This document shows positions 11,503 to 22,321 of a stretch of DNA of 64,000 bases, one piece after another (within the stretch, counting starts at the first letter, position 1; each line of letters begins with the position of its first letter). The notes under the pieces were generated by a model. That model ran no database searches. It was given only the letters and a program-made list of their open reading frames with translations, and was not told where the DNA came from. This DNA comes from Cryptomeria japonica (lineage: Eukaryota; Streptophyta; Pinopsida; Cupressales; Cupressaceae), in NCBI RefSeq assembly GCF_030272615.1, contig NC_081413.1, positions 561,226,445-561,290,444 on the forward strand, in the 5' to 3' direction. The position numbers and the translations under genes are program-made.

Positions 11503-12780
11503 GTTGAGAGGGCTCATAATTTTATCTCGTAGTGCTATAAATTGAGCTTTCACAACCGCTTTGGTGAATATATCTATTAGCTGATCCTGGGTGTTGATGT
11601 GCTTCAATTCGACATCCTTCTTCTCCACCAAATCTTGTATGAAGTAATATTTCAAATCAAAATGCTTTGTTCTACTGTGATGGACTGGATTCTTAGCTAA
11701 CTTGAGCAATCACATTGTCACAATAAATTATTGTAGGCTGAATTTGTTTTTCTCCAATTTCTTCCAAAACTTTTCTGAGCCAAAGAGCTTTTATACCTAC
11801 TGAGGTAATTGCAACATACTCTGCTTCTGTAGATGAGAGGGCAACAATACTTTGCTTTTTTGAGCTCTAGGTAATCAAACCAAAACCAAAAGAAAAATAA
11901 TTTCTAGATGTAGATTTACGGTCATCCATACTACCTCCCCAATCTGAATCACTAAAGCCTACAAGATTGAACTTTTCAGAAGAGTAGTAATGAATAAAAA
12001 AACTTAAACTCCTTTTCACATACCTCAAAATCCTCTTGGCTGCCTTCATATGTATTTCAAATGGATTTGTCACATACCTTGAAAAAAGTGAAACTGAATA
12101 GGCAATATCAGGTCTCATGTCGATTAGAAACATCAAGCTCCCCACAATACTTCTGTATATTGTCTCATCAACTAAATCCGCACCATCAGCTCAACATAAC
12201 AAAACTCCATGAGCACTTGTAGTGGAGGCAGGGTTACAGTCAATCATATTAAATTTCTTCAGCATGTCTTGTGCATACTTTGTTTGACAGATGAAAATCT
12301 CATCCTTACTTTGATAAACCTCCATTACTAAAAAATATTTCATGAGACCAAGATCTTTTATCTCAAATTCTTTCATCATAGCAGCTTTGAATTCATCTTT
12401 CATCTTAGAACTACTACCCATATATAAAAGATCATCAACATACAAACTTATGATGAGAATATCAGTACCTTCTTGTTTGTAGTAAAGGGTAGGATCACTC
12501 TTACTTCTTTGGAAGCCATTCTCTTGAAAGTATCCATCAATCCTGGCATACCATTCTCTTGGTGCTTGCTTGGGGCCATACAAAGCCTTCTTCAACTTGT
12601 AGACATAATTATCTTTTCCTTCCACTTCAAAACCTTGTGGTTGCTCCACATATACTTCCTCTTCTAAGTACCCATTCAAGAAGGCACTTTTCATGTCCAT
12701 ATGATGTATGCTCCACTTCTTCTAAGCTGCTAATGAAATCAGCATTCTTATGGTCTCTTGTCTTGCTACTGGTGTAAACG
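11503..12780 (-). pseudogene. Reverse transcriptase and RNase H of copia element C
   Basis: Ty1/copia polymerase. From 12700: MDMKSAFLNGYLEEEVYVEQP, KKALYGPKQAPREWY, LYVDDLLYMGSS (catalytic YVDD intact), and DLGLMKYFLVMEV, to a stop near 12191. The same frame resumes at 12145 with SLMFLIDMRPDIAYSVSLFSRY and the RNase H start GFSDSDWGGSMDDRKSTS. The last part (11709-11476, KHFDLKYYFIQDLVE, HINTQDQLIDIFTKA) is in another frame, as is the integrase side, so at least two frameshifts flank this block. Confidence 0.9.
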
Positions 12781-14490
12781 TCTCTTCATAATCAATCTTT
12801 AGCAACTAATCTCACTTTGTGTCTTTCAACACTCCCATCACTATTAAACTTGGTCTTGTAGACCTATTTGGTGCCAATCCTTTTTTTGTCATGTGGAAGT
12901 TCTATTAACTCTCAAGTTTCATTCCTGTGAATGGAATCCATCTCTTCTTCCATGGATTTCACCCAAACTTCATTAGTACATGCATCTTCAAAACATGATG
13001 GTTCAAAATAAGCCTTGGCTAATAAAACAAAATTCACTATCTCACCTATTGGGTTTTCTTCATGTACTTGATTTCCACTCCTCTAGTAGATATCACTCAA
13101 TTTCCTTACCTTCCTTGTAGAACTTGGAGAAGAAGGTGGACTTGAACTTGGTACTGAAGAACTTGATAAAAGGTTGCTTAGTGGAGTTAAACCACTAGAT
13201 ACAAAAATATTAGTTGGCTTCTCATGATTAATATCAGCAATTATATCATCATTCAAAATAGATTTTGGCTTCTCAACATGGCCTTTTTGATGGCCATAAA
13301 CTCCCCCTTCATCAAAAATCACATCTCTTGAGACAATAAGCTTGTTAGTGAGGGTATTATACAATCTATAAGCCTTTCTTTTTTCACTATACCCAATAAA
13401 AATACATGACTCACTCTTTGCATCGAACTTCTGTCTATTTTGATCAAGTACATGCACATAAGCCAAACAACCAAAAACTTTGAAATGATTAACATTAGGC
13501 CTTTTGCCATACCAAGATTCATAAGAAGTCATCTTTTCTAGTGCATTGGTGGGGCTACAGTTGAGGATGTACACCGTTGTAGCAACTACATCTCCCCAAT
13601 AAGAATTTCTCAATCCCTTGGTTTGTAACATACACCTTCCAATTTCAACCATAGTACGATTCTTCCTTTTAGCTACTCCATTCTGTTGAGGTGTGTATGC
13701 AGTAGTAAGTTGCCTCTTGATGCCATTAAAATCACAATAACTTTGGAAAGTCTTTGAGAAAAACTCTCCTCCATGATCAGTCCTTAAACATTTGATCTTG
13801 CACCCTTTCTCATTTTCCACAAGGGCTTTAAACTTCTTGAATGTATCCAAGGCTTCATCTTTGGCCTTCAAAAAATATACCCAAAAATTTTGTGAGTAAT
13901 CATCAATAAAAGTGATGAAATATGATGATTTACCCAAACTCTTAGTCTGCATAGGACCACATATATTTGAATGAACAAGCTGAAGTGGATGATGAGCCCT
14001 CCATGCATTTCCCTTTGGGAACTTTTCTCTTGCATGCTTTCCTTTAGCACAACCTTCACAAACCTCCTTGTGTTCCTCAACCTTGGGCAAACCAGAAACT
14101 AATGCATGCGAGGTTAGAAACTTCAAACTATGAAAATTTAAATGCCCATACCTGAGATGTCATAACCAACTTGAATCCTCATAAGCCATTTTTGCCAAAT
14201 TGTTGTTATGTTCACCAAACCTCAAGGGGAACATCCTATTTCTTTTCATAGGAACAACAGTGATCACCCTATTATCCTTATTCTTATCATATATAGTACA
14301 AGTCTTATTCTTAAAGACTACTTTATAATTTTTCTCACATAACTGTCCAACACTTAACAAATTGTGCTTCAATTGTGGAGTGTAATAAATATCATGAATA
14401 CTCTTTATACCTTCTTTTGTTTGGAACTCCATAGCTCCTTTGGCAGCAACCTCCAATGATTTATCATCACCAAGCTGGATCTTGGATTTA
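12780..14490 (-). pseudogene. Integrase region of copia element C (two catalytic residues lost)
   Basis: Order on the minus strand: the pre-integrase region LKHNLLSVGQLCEKNY, a stop where Trp is expected, HLRYGHLNFHSLKFL, CEGCAKGKHAREKFP (zinc-binding HHCC), then the catalytic core. The first catalytic Asp is replaced by Asn (LVHSNICGPM), the second is kept (LRTDHGGEF), and the Glu is replaced by Lys (PQQNGVAKRKNRT). Both losses are single G-to-A changes in the coding strand. The C-terminal part reaches 13083 (SYESWYGKRPNV, VFGCLAYVHV). The 13080-12780 stretch is RT N-terminal sequence with stops. Confidence 0.9.
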
Positions 14491-14492
14491 CT

Positions 14493-14528
14493 TGTAGAAT
14501 GTTGAACCTGGTCTATCCTCTCTGAAAC
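14493..14528 (-). repeat. LTR-end fragment inside the coding region of copia element C
   Basis: About 35 bp at the gag/protease junction match the terminal bases of the element's own LTR: the plus strand here begins TGTAGAATGTTGAACC and continues through CTATCCTCTCTGAA, against TGTAGAATTTTGAACC...CTATCCTCTCTGAA at 11015. Only about three bases differ. The zinc knuckle and the protease Asp-Ser/Thr-Gly motif expected between gag and the QLGDDK motif are absent exactly here. Confidence 0.8.
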
Positions 14529-15294
14529 CACCACTTCCTCTTGAGCCACCTCTTCCTCTACCTCTTGAAGAATTTTGGCTTTGCCCTTTACCTTGGCCTT
14601 GATTGATTTTGGCACTACTGCTGCTTGCATCTTCATTTTTTGTGATTAGCAATTTAGAGGAAAACGCTTTCTCTACACCTTCAAAAGAATCTTTCAATCC
14701 TTCTTCATGAGACATCAGGGATCCAACCAGTTGATCAAACTGTAGTTTTGTCAAATCCTTGCTTTCTTCTATGATTATTGCTACATGATTCCATCTAGGT
14801 GTCAAAGATCTCAACACTTTTTTTATCAAAACTTCATTGCTTACAATTTCCCCAAGTGTAGCCATTTTATTGACCACATCTTTGACTCTGACAGAATAAT
14901 CACTTATACTTTCAGCTTCTTGCATCTTCAAATTCTCAAACTTTCATTTCAATATTTGAAGCTTGACTCCTTTAACTTGATCACTACCCTGGTAAGATTC
15001 TTGTGGAGTCTTCCAGGCATCTTTGGCAGTTGTTGCTCTTGATATTCTTGGAAATAAGCTCTTATCAAGAGCTATCTAAATGTGAAACAAAGTTTGAGCA
15101 TTCTTTTTCCTTGCTTCCTTTCTTGTTGTTCTTTCATTGACTGTAAGGGCATTCCAATCAGCTGGCTCTTAATAACCTAATTCAATAATTTCCCACAAAT
15201 CTTTTTCAATAAAAAAGGTGAGCATCTTAATGCACCAATAATCATAATCATTCCCATCAAATTCTGGAATGGGCATATGGTTAGAATTCAACAT
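14500..15294 (-). pseudogene. gag of copia element C
   Basis: The start ATG at 15294 begins MLNSNHMPIPEFDGNDYDYW, a typical copia gag N-terminus. A few stops follow before the open block 14931-14488 (ISDYSVRVKDVVNKMATLGE, LRSLTPRWNHVAIII, LMSHEEGLKD), the UBN2-type capsid region. It ends in an Arg/Gly-rich tail (SSRGRGRGGSRGSGG). The expected CCHC knuckle is missing. Pol (from 14636) is in a different frame, although copia elements of this kind usually use one frame. Confidence 0.85.
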
Positions 15295-15363
15295 GATTAA
15301 CTTTGGCAAAATTCCAACAATAAAACTTTAACCCAAAACAATTTTACCAGTTCTGATACCATT

Positions 15364-15738
15364 TGTACAATTTTGAACTTGACCTATCCTCTCTGAACCA
15401 ACTAATTAGCAAACAATAACAGCAAAAAGAATAAATTGCAAAAAGAAATCACAATTCAGAATAAAAAACAAAGTACCTTGTTTTTTTGAAATTGCACACA
15501 TCAATTTCTTTATTGAAGCTTAATTAAAAAATTACATAGAGGCTGTATATATATTCCTAGCATTGCATGGAAAGCTATTAAAGCTTTCAAACTAAAAAAA
15601 CAAACTACTCCCTAAATTAAGAATACAATAAGTGCATAGCATGCTTTATTTAATAAAAACAACCTCATGCAAAAAAACCAAAAAAACTATTAACTAAATT
15701 AATCTAGCTACATGCTAGAGCAGCATCAGTTATCAACA
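15364..15738 (-). repeat. 5' LTR of copia element C
   Basis: Matches the LTR at 11015-11488 from TGTACAATTTTGAAC to GTTATCAACA, but is about 100 bp shorter because of two internal deletions (roughly 47 and 63 bp by eye). The primer site complement TTCTGATACCA sits at 15351-15361, two bases inward, and fits initiator tRNA-Met. Confidence 0.9.
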
Positions 15739-15762
15739 GGACCATCAGTTATCAACAGGACC
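15725..15762. repeat. 19-bp tandem duplication spanning LTR end and target duplication
   Basis: ATCAGTTATCAACAGGACC occurs twice in a row (15725-15743 and 15744-15762). The first copy is the last 14 bp of the LTR plus the GGACC target duplication, so the insertion boundary itself has been duplicated once after integration. Confidence 0.9.
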
Positions 15763-16316
15763 ATCCAGTTTCGACATACAAACACAGTAAAGTGTTTTAA
15801 GGATCGGAAAACTCCAAAATCAGTGGGTATCTTGGGAAGTTGGACGTATTGCACCATTAGGACAGTGAGGTTTTCACAGCTAAAAATAGAGTCCCCAAGT
15901 TCCACCATGGAAGAATCCTTAAGCCTCGTCTTCGGATCTTTATTAGAGATGTGTACATTCATACGCTCCACCTGCTTTTCAGCTGCAAGGCGAATCCAAG
16001 TGTTGATATGGGCAGCCTTAGGGTCATCCAAGTTGACTTGAAGATTCAAACAACAAAGAGGAGCATCGAGGTGGACCAGGGCATTGTTAATTATGGCCTG
16101 TATCCTGCCATCTTTTTGTTTCTCAAAATCCTCAGGACAAAACTTGAGGCTTGGCATTTTCCTCCACAAGAACCGCCATCTCTGTGAGAGTAGGGAAGAG
16201 CGTACGACATCTCTGTAAGAAATCTCTGACAAAATGTGATTTAAAAGAATATCGTCTGATAATGCAGACAACCTGTCTTTTGCTGTTGCTCTTGCCATTA
16301 ACCTTGTGCATGCCAT
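15744..16316 (-). pseudogene. 5' part of an F-box/LRR (FBD-type) gene, cut by copia C
   Basis: About 190 residues from MACTRLMARATAKDR (a second Met, MARAT, is also possible). The F-box lies at about residues 13-55: LSALSDDILLNHILSEI, VVRSSLLSQRWRFLW. LRR-like segments follow (FGVFRSLKHFTVFVCRNW). F-box proteins of this family act as substrate receptors of SCF ubiquitin ligases. The frame ends abruptly in the LTR of copia C. Joining it to 11014 across one GGACC keeps the same frame, so the gene was intact at least here before insertion. Function and ligand are unknown. Confidence 0.85.
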
Positions 16317-16399
16317 AACTGCTATCTTATTTTCTCCTACCTTGTGTCTGCGATAAATACCATAAAGTTATCAACCATGGAAAACTACTGAGATCGCCC

Positions 16400-19110
16400 A
16401 CTATGCGGAACGGGGGAGTAACGAAACACAGAGTTATAATATCAAGATTCAATTCAAATTTGTGTTGTGGAATATGACATAAAATAATATTAGTATACCT
16501 AGATCTTTAAAGAAATCTATGCAGTAGACGTCGATAAATATCATTAAATGAGGTCTAATTAACCCTAATTAATCAAAATTGAACTCTAAATGATTTATAA
16601 TTTGGATGTTCTATCTAATCTTATTTCTAATTGAATTGTAATATGTATTTATATAATATTATATTTATATTTATATATATATTATTTTTTTATTTATTTT
16701 TATTGGTAATGGGGGAAGCTCATGAAGTGTACATAACCTTACCTCTTGTGAAATTTGAACTTGTGACCTCTCTTTCAAGCACAGTTCCCCACCACTAGAC
16801 CAATTGTAATATTTTATTTTATATTGTTACATAATATTATATTTTTTAATATTAATATTTATAAAATTATATCAATTTTAATCTTAATTTAATTTAACCA
16901 TAATCATAATCTTAATTGAAGAGAAACACTAAATCTAACCCTAACTAAAATTGAACCCTAAGAACAACCCTAACTAAATAGTTACCCTATTTCATCTCTA
17001 ACTCTAGTCCTAATTTAATCATATCTATATTTGATAAATCTCAAATCTAACACAAACCCTAACCCAAGTGAAATTATTACTCTAATTAATCCTAAACCCT
17101 CATTCCAATCGTTATTCCCTACTTATATTCTACTCATTATGTATTTTTTAATTATAACCAAATTATCCTCAAGCTAAAATATTAAATATGTATGATTATT
17201 ATTATCTTTTACTTCATTGTGTTGTTACATTAAATACTAGTAACCCTAATTTAATCATATCTATATTTGATGAACCACAAATGTAACCCAAACCCTAACC
17301 CAAATGAAATAATTATTCTAATTGAACCTAAACTCTCATTCCAACCTTTCTTCCCTAATTATAATCAACTCATTTTATTTTGTTAAACTATAAGAAAATT
17401 ATCCTTCACAACTATGCGGAATAAAGAGTAACGAAGCAAAGATTTATAATATCAAAATTCAATTCAACATTTGTGTCATGGATTATGACATAAAACAAAA
17501 TTAGCATACCTAGATCTTTAGAGAATTATATGCATAGACGTGAATAGATATCATTAAATGAACCCTAATTTTATCTCTGATAGTAACACTTACTTTATTC
17601 CTTATTCTAATTTTTATCCTACTTTAGTCATAATTGAACTCTAAATGATCTAGAATTTGGATGTTTTATAATATGTATTTATATAATATTCTATTTCTAT
17701 TTATACTATAATATTATTATATTATAAAATATTTATATTTATATATATTATTTTAGATTATTATATTATATTATATTATATGTTTATATATTGATTTTTA
17801 TAAAATTATATCAATTTTAATCTTAATTTAAGTTTCTCATCATCTTAATCTTAATTGAAGAGAAACACTAATTCTAACCCGAACCAAAATTGAACATAAA
17901 TTAAACCTAACAATAATGCTAATCGAATAGTTACCCTATTTGAGCTCCAACCCTAACCCTAATTTCATTAAAACTATTTTTTATGACCTCAGATCTATCC
18001 CAAACCCTAAGCCAAAGTGCAATGATTACTCTAATTGAACCTAAATCCTCATTCCAATCCTTATTCCCTAATTAAAATCCACTCATTATGTATTGTTTAA
18101 CTATAAGCAGGTTATCCTCAACCTAAAATATTAAATATATACCATTATTATTGTCTTTTATTTCATTGTGTTGTTACATTAAATAATGGTAACCCTAATT
18201 TAATCATATCTAAATTTGTTGAATGCCAAATATAACTCAAACCATAACCCTAAGTGAAATGATTACTCTAAATGAACCTAAACCCTCATTTAGTCCCCCT
18301 AATTATAGTCTTCTCGTTATGTATCTCTTAACTATAAGCATGTTATCCCCAAGCCAATATATTAAATATATATGATTATTATTGTCTTTTACTTCATTGT
18401 CTTATTACATTAAATACTAGTAACCTTAATTTAATCATATATACATTGGATGAACTCCAAATCCAACCCAAACCCTTACCCCAAGTGAAATGATTACTCT
18501 AATTGAACCTAGAAACCCTCATTCCAATCCTTATTCCCTACTTCTAATATACTCATTATGTATTATTTAACTATGAGGAAGTTATCCTTAAGCTAAAATA
18601 TTAAATATGTATAGTTATTATTGTCTTTTATTTCATTGTGTTATTACATTAAATACTAGTAAGCCTAATTTAATCATATCTTTGATGAACCCTAAATTTA
18701 ACCCAAACCTTAACTCCAAGTGAAATGATTATTCTAATTGAATAAAACCCTCATTCCAATCCCCCTAGTTATAATATACTCATTGTATATTGTTTAACTA
18801 TAAGCATGTTATCCTCAAGAAAATATATTAAATATATATTATTACCATTATTGTCTCTTACTTCACTGTGTTATTACACTAAATACTACTAACCCTAATT
18901 TAATCATATCTATATTTGATGAGCCCCAAATCTAACCCAAATCCTAACCCCAAGTGAAATGATTACTCTAATTGAATCTTAACTTCATTACAATCCTTAT
19001 TCCCTAATTATAATCTACTCATTATGTATTGTTTAACTATAAGCATTTTATCCTCAAGCTAAAATATTAAATATGCATGATTATAAAGTTAAGATGCATG
19101 ATGTTTTTTT
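16400..19110. repeat. AT-rich tandem array, unit about 235 bp with a ~990-bp higher-order duplication
   Basis: A diverged unit recurs. Landmarks are TAATTTAATCATATCT at about 17012, 17251, 18197, 18427 (variant), 18667 and 18897; GAAATGATTACTCTAATTGAA; TTATTCCCTAATTATAATC; and TTTAACTATAAGCATGTTATCC. Spacing between neighbouring units is about 230-240 bp. The segment 16420-16990 (AACGAAACACAGAG... GACATAAAAC... CATTAAATGA) is repeated at 17405-17950, a roughly 990-bp larger period. No ORF. The frequent AACCCTAA strings are degenerate and not a telomere array. Confidence 0.75.
16660..16806 (-). mobile_element. tRNA-related SINE-like insertion
   Basis: On the minus strand from 16806 the sequence reads GGTCTAGTGGTGGGGA (box A-like), then about 30 nt later CACAAGTTCAAATTTCAC (box B-like, compare GGTTCRAANCC), then a unique body and an A-rich tail (AATAAAAATAAATAAAAAAA) ending near 16670. 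That is the layout of a tRNA-derived SINE with internal polymerase III promoter. Target duplications are not clear in this AT-rich array. Confidence 0.5.
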
Positions 19111-19309
19111 TTTATGGATAGACTAATTGAATGAATTTTTTAGGCATGTTAAAATAATATTTAGTATGTTTAAATTTTTATATCAAATTTATTTTACACA
19201 TCCACCAAACAAATATTTAACAAATTCTAAATCTTTTTAAAATTTCTATAAATAAATAAACACACAGATATATAATTTTAATTATCATTATTAAATTTAA
19301 TAATATAAA

Positions 19310-19440
19310 AATTAACCTAAACCCTCATTCCAATCCTTATTCCCTAATTATAATCTATTCATTACATATTGTTTAACTATAAGCAAGTTCTCCTCACGTT
19401 AAAATATCCAATATGTAAGATTATTATTCTATTTTACTAG
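19310..19440. repeat. Detached partial unit of the 16.4-19.1 kb array
   Basis: AACCTAAACCCTCATTCCAATCC... to ...TAAGCAAGTTCTCCTCACG repeats the central half of the array unit after about 200 bp of unrelated AT-rich sequence. It is probably a displaced end of the array. Confidence 0.7.
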
Positions 19441-21027
19441 TATAGATATTAATTGAAATTATTTTATTTATCTTAAAATTATTTTATTTCATTTTAAATT
19501 TATTTAGTAAATTTTAATTATTTTAATTATATTGTATCTACATTGTTTTTTATTTGATAATTGACACTTAGTTTTTTATATTTAAATTTAAAACTTCTTA
19601 TCATAATTAAAAAAAAAATTTTAAAAAAATTTATAAAAATTAACATTAACACACTGAACCCATGATTTCATTCCATCCCTTACTGTCATTATAGAATGTC
19701 TCTAGACATTATTAGTTTCTACTATAGTACAAACTAATAATAATGTTTTATGCTATCATTTTTGACTCGATGGTTATATTCACACTATTCAGCACTATAT
19801 TTTTGTCCTTCTGTGATAGTTGTTGCGCATTGATCTTCTTCTCTACATTTTTTCTTTGTTCATTCTACATCTAGTTTTGTTTTCTATTACTTTTATGTAC
19901 TTTCTGAATACTTTTATATCTAATCTAATATATTTGCACTTAGCATTTGCCTCAATATGTATATCTATATATATATTAATATTTATTTTTTATTTTTTAA
20001 TATTATAGACATTTTGTACACCCTGTGATGCTCGTGTAATTTTGTAATTCAGTTTTTATGTAAATGATTGTATATCATGTATTGAGCTCTGCCTCATATA
20101 GCTCTTACAACTTATGTTTTAACTCTTTAGTTGGCTGCAAGTTTTCCAGCCTAAACTCTCAATTTTTGTAACTATTGTTTATATGATGCTTAATACAAAA
20201 AATTTAATAATTTGTTTAACATATAAAAAATAAAAAATAAAATATAAATAATACAACTAAAATAAATAATTGATAAATAGTTTTAAATTGAAAAAAATAA
20301 TTTTGAAGTAAATAAAATAAATATAAAAGTTATCCATGATCATCCTAGCCTTTAGATGTACATCTAACAACATATTAGTTTTCTTGTTACAGTTAATTGG
20401 TTTTCTATCATAGCATAAATAGAATCCTTTAAAATAACATATACAATGTTAGTGGATTGCAAATTAATATTTAGAAATTTGTATGAGATTAAACTATCTC
20501 ATTAAGAATAAAATGTTTACTTCTTGTTTTTATTATATGAATTATAATTTTAACTATATTCCAAGGAAGAACACATAGGTCCTGAACAAATGATTAATCA
20601 AATGTTTTGGAAACAAATACATATTTGCTATTGTAAATTCTAAAGTGTTAAATTTATTGGTTGGTAGGAATATAAACAATCAATACGAAATGATGATTTT
20701 TTTTTATATGAACTATATTTTTATTATATTTCAAGGAAGAGCACATAGATCCTAAAGCAATGATTGATCAAATGTTTTGGAATCAAATAAATAATTTTTT
20801 TATTATAATTTATAATGTCTTAAATTTATTAGTTGTTAAGAATATAAAAAAATAATACCAAATGATGATTTTGTAATTAATTAGCATATGTTTGCCAGTT
20901 TATAATAAAAAAGAAAATTTAGGATTACAAATTAATAGTATGAAACAAATTAGATTTTCTCTTGTATTGTTTAAGCTTTAATCTTTGTTTACAAGAATTT
21001 AAGAACACTTGTATGATTTTCAAATTG
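19441..21027. other. AT-rich spacer
   Basis: Very AT-rich DNA with homopolymer runs and no supported gene. The only structure I see is a direct duplication at 20531-20872. Confidence 0.6.
20531..20872. repeat. ~170-bp direct tandem duplication
   Basis: 20531-20700 and 20701-20872 share TATATGAA, CAAGGAAGA(A/G)CACATAG, ATGATT(A/G)ATCAAATGTTTTGG and AAATGATGATTTT in the same order. Identity is roughly 75-80% by eye, so the duplication is old. Confidence 0.75.
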
Positions 21028-21042
21028 AGTATGAATTATGTT

Positions 21043-22306
21043 TTTGATTAAGGGAAAAATATGTTTTGAGAAGGACCCAAAAACCCAAACAATGAGTTTT
21101 GTACTGGTTTTGTGCTATGCGAGCCAAAAGATAGCACAACCACATGTAGAAACATCAAGAAACAAAGGCCTAGCCACCAAAGACAAACACAAACTAAGAT
21201 GGGCCCTTCAAAACTATCAGCATGTAGCCAAAGATGAGGGTTTTGAAAGACTCCCTTAACCTTCAAATTGGGTTTTATAATGGACAACAACCAGCTCCAC
21301 CTTTATAGGAGGGAGGTTATCTCCAAAACCTTCCATCTCCACCATTAGAGAGGGAAGAGCCACCTCAATAAGACTAACTGAAGAGAACTCAAGTTGCAAG
21401 AGAGGGCAGGCCAAGAGATATTGCAAGAAAAAACAGACTAGGTCTAAGAAGACAACCCATCATCAAATCTTCCAACAAACTCCAAAAAAGAACAGTACCA
21501 AAAAGAATTAAAAGAAACCCCAAAGGACCTTCCAAATCAATCAAAAGAAAGAGGGAAAAGGGCACCCAAAGAAAATAGTACATCACCACCCTCATGGCCT
21601 TGAACCAATGTTCTACAAAAAGACATTGTCGCCATGAGGAGAAAAGAAACATCAAACAGAAAATCCCACCTCAAGGAAAGAAGACAACCCAAGGCGAGGG
21701 GAGAGCACACAAACCTAAGAAAGAACCATGTTGCTAAAGATCCACCTGGGTCCCAAATCAAAGGAAGGGCCTTCTGAAAGATGCAACAAATCCAACCATA
21801 GCTAGCCTAGAGATAATAGATGCAGCCTCTAAGAAGGAGGTCTGCAGAGCTGAGGAGAGAAGCTAGGCAACCTTGCCAACGAGGGTGGGTATCCAAACCC
21901 AGAGGGGCACACCACCAAACGCAGGATCTGACCAAACCGACCCTTTCCAAACCAACCGACTCGCCAAGAAGAAACCCATTGCCTTCAGCCGAAGAGGAAA
22001 AGATAGCCGACTTACAATCCCCATCATCGCCACACCACCAGGAGCACCATCTCTGCCACCACCATCACGCTCTGAAAGACCAAGAGGGAGCAGAGAGTGG
22101 CCACAAGAAAAACAAGGCTCAAGAGGAGCTTTGGTATCAACTGAAGCCCACGACAGACCAGCACCCACCTCAGCCACAGTCGCTTCAACATTAAATCCAT
22201 TTCCATCTTCCTCATTATCCTCCCCTGCAGCTTCTTCACCGGTGGTAGAAACCCTAGCCCTCAACCCGCTCTTGCTTGCGCTCGCCATCACTGGTGCAAA
22301 AAAGAA
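21043..22306 (-). mobile_element. LINE-like non-LTR insertion with 15-bp target duplication
   Basis: A 1264-bp GC-richer island in AT-rich DNA, bounded by the perfect 15-bp duplication AGTATGAATTATGTT at 21028-21042 and 22307-22321. Read on the minus strand it starts TTCTTTTTTGCACCAGTGATGGCGAGC and ends CCCTTAATCAAA. A variable 15-bp duplication, an ATG near the 5' end and a short A-ending 3' terminus fit target-primed reverse transcription. The middle is T/G-rich with no RT or endonuclease motif, so it looks like a short, internally deleted or non-autonomous LINE relative. Confidence 0.7.
21863..22291 (-). CDS. N-terminal ORF of the LINE-like insertion
   Basis: An open frame of 142 codons begins 16 bp inside the 5' end of the insertion (MMASASKSGLRARVST...). 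It is Gly/Ala/Glu-rich and has no domain I recognise; it may be the start of an ORF1-type protein. It ends at a stop in the body of the element. Coding status is uncertain, because composition alone would give long ORFs here. Confidence 0.35.
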   Translation of the reverse strand: MMASASKSGLRARVSTTGEEAAGEDNEEDGNGFNVEATVAEVGAGLSWASVDTKAPLEPCFSCGHSLLPLGLSERDGGGRDGAPGGVAMMGIVSRLSFPLRLKAMGFFLASRLVWKGSVWSDPAFGGVPLWVWIPTLVGKVA

Positions 22307-22321
22307 AGTATGAATTATGTT

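Larger units (their letters stand above)
11015..15738 (-). mobile_element. Ty1/copia LTR retrotransposon C
   Basis: A complete but decayed element on the minus strand: 5' LTR 15738-15364, tRNA-iMet-type primer site 15361-15351, gag, integrase, reverse transcriptase, RNase H, purine tract 11503-11489 and 3' LTR 11488-11015. The perfect 5-bp target duplication GGACC lies at 11010-11014 and 15739-15743. It sits inside an F-box gene, in the same orientation. The zinc knuckle and protease active site are missing, the integrase has lost two catalytic residues, and the frame shifts several times, so it is not autonomous now. Confidence 0.95.

Noticed and set aside
16920-19110. Frequent CCCTAA/AACCCTAA strings, possible interstitial telomere repeat
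   Set aside because: They are scattered, degenerate and embedded in a 235-bp unit; there is no run of the plant heptamer TTTAGGG.
21820-22313. Two plus-strand ORFs of 124 and 146 codons
   Set aside because: They are shadows of the GC-rich LINE-like element, whose ends, target duplication and start point to the minus strand.
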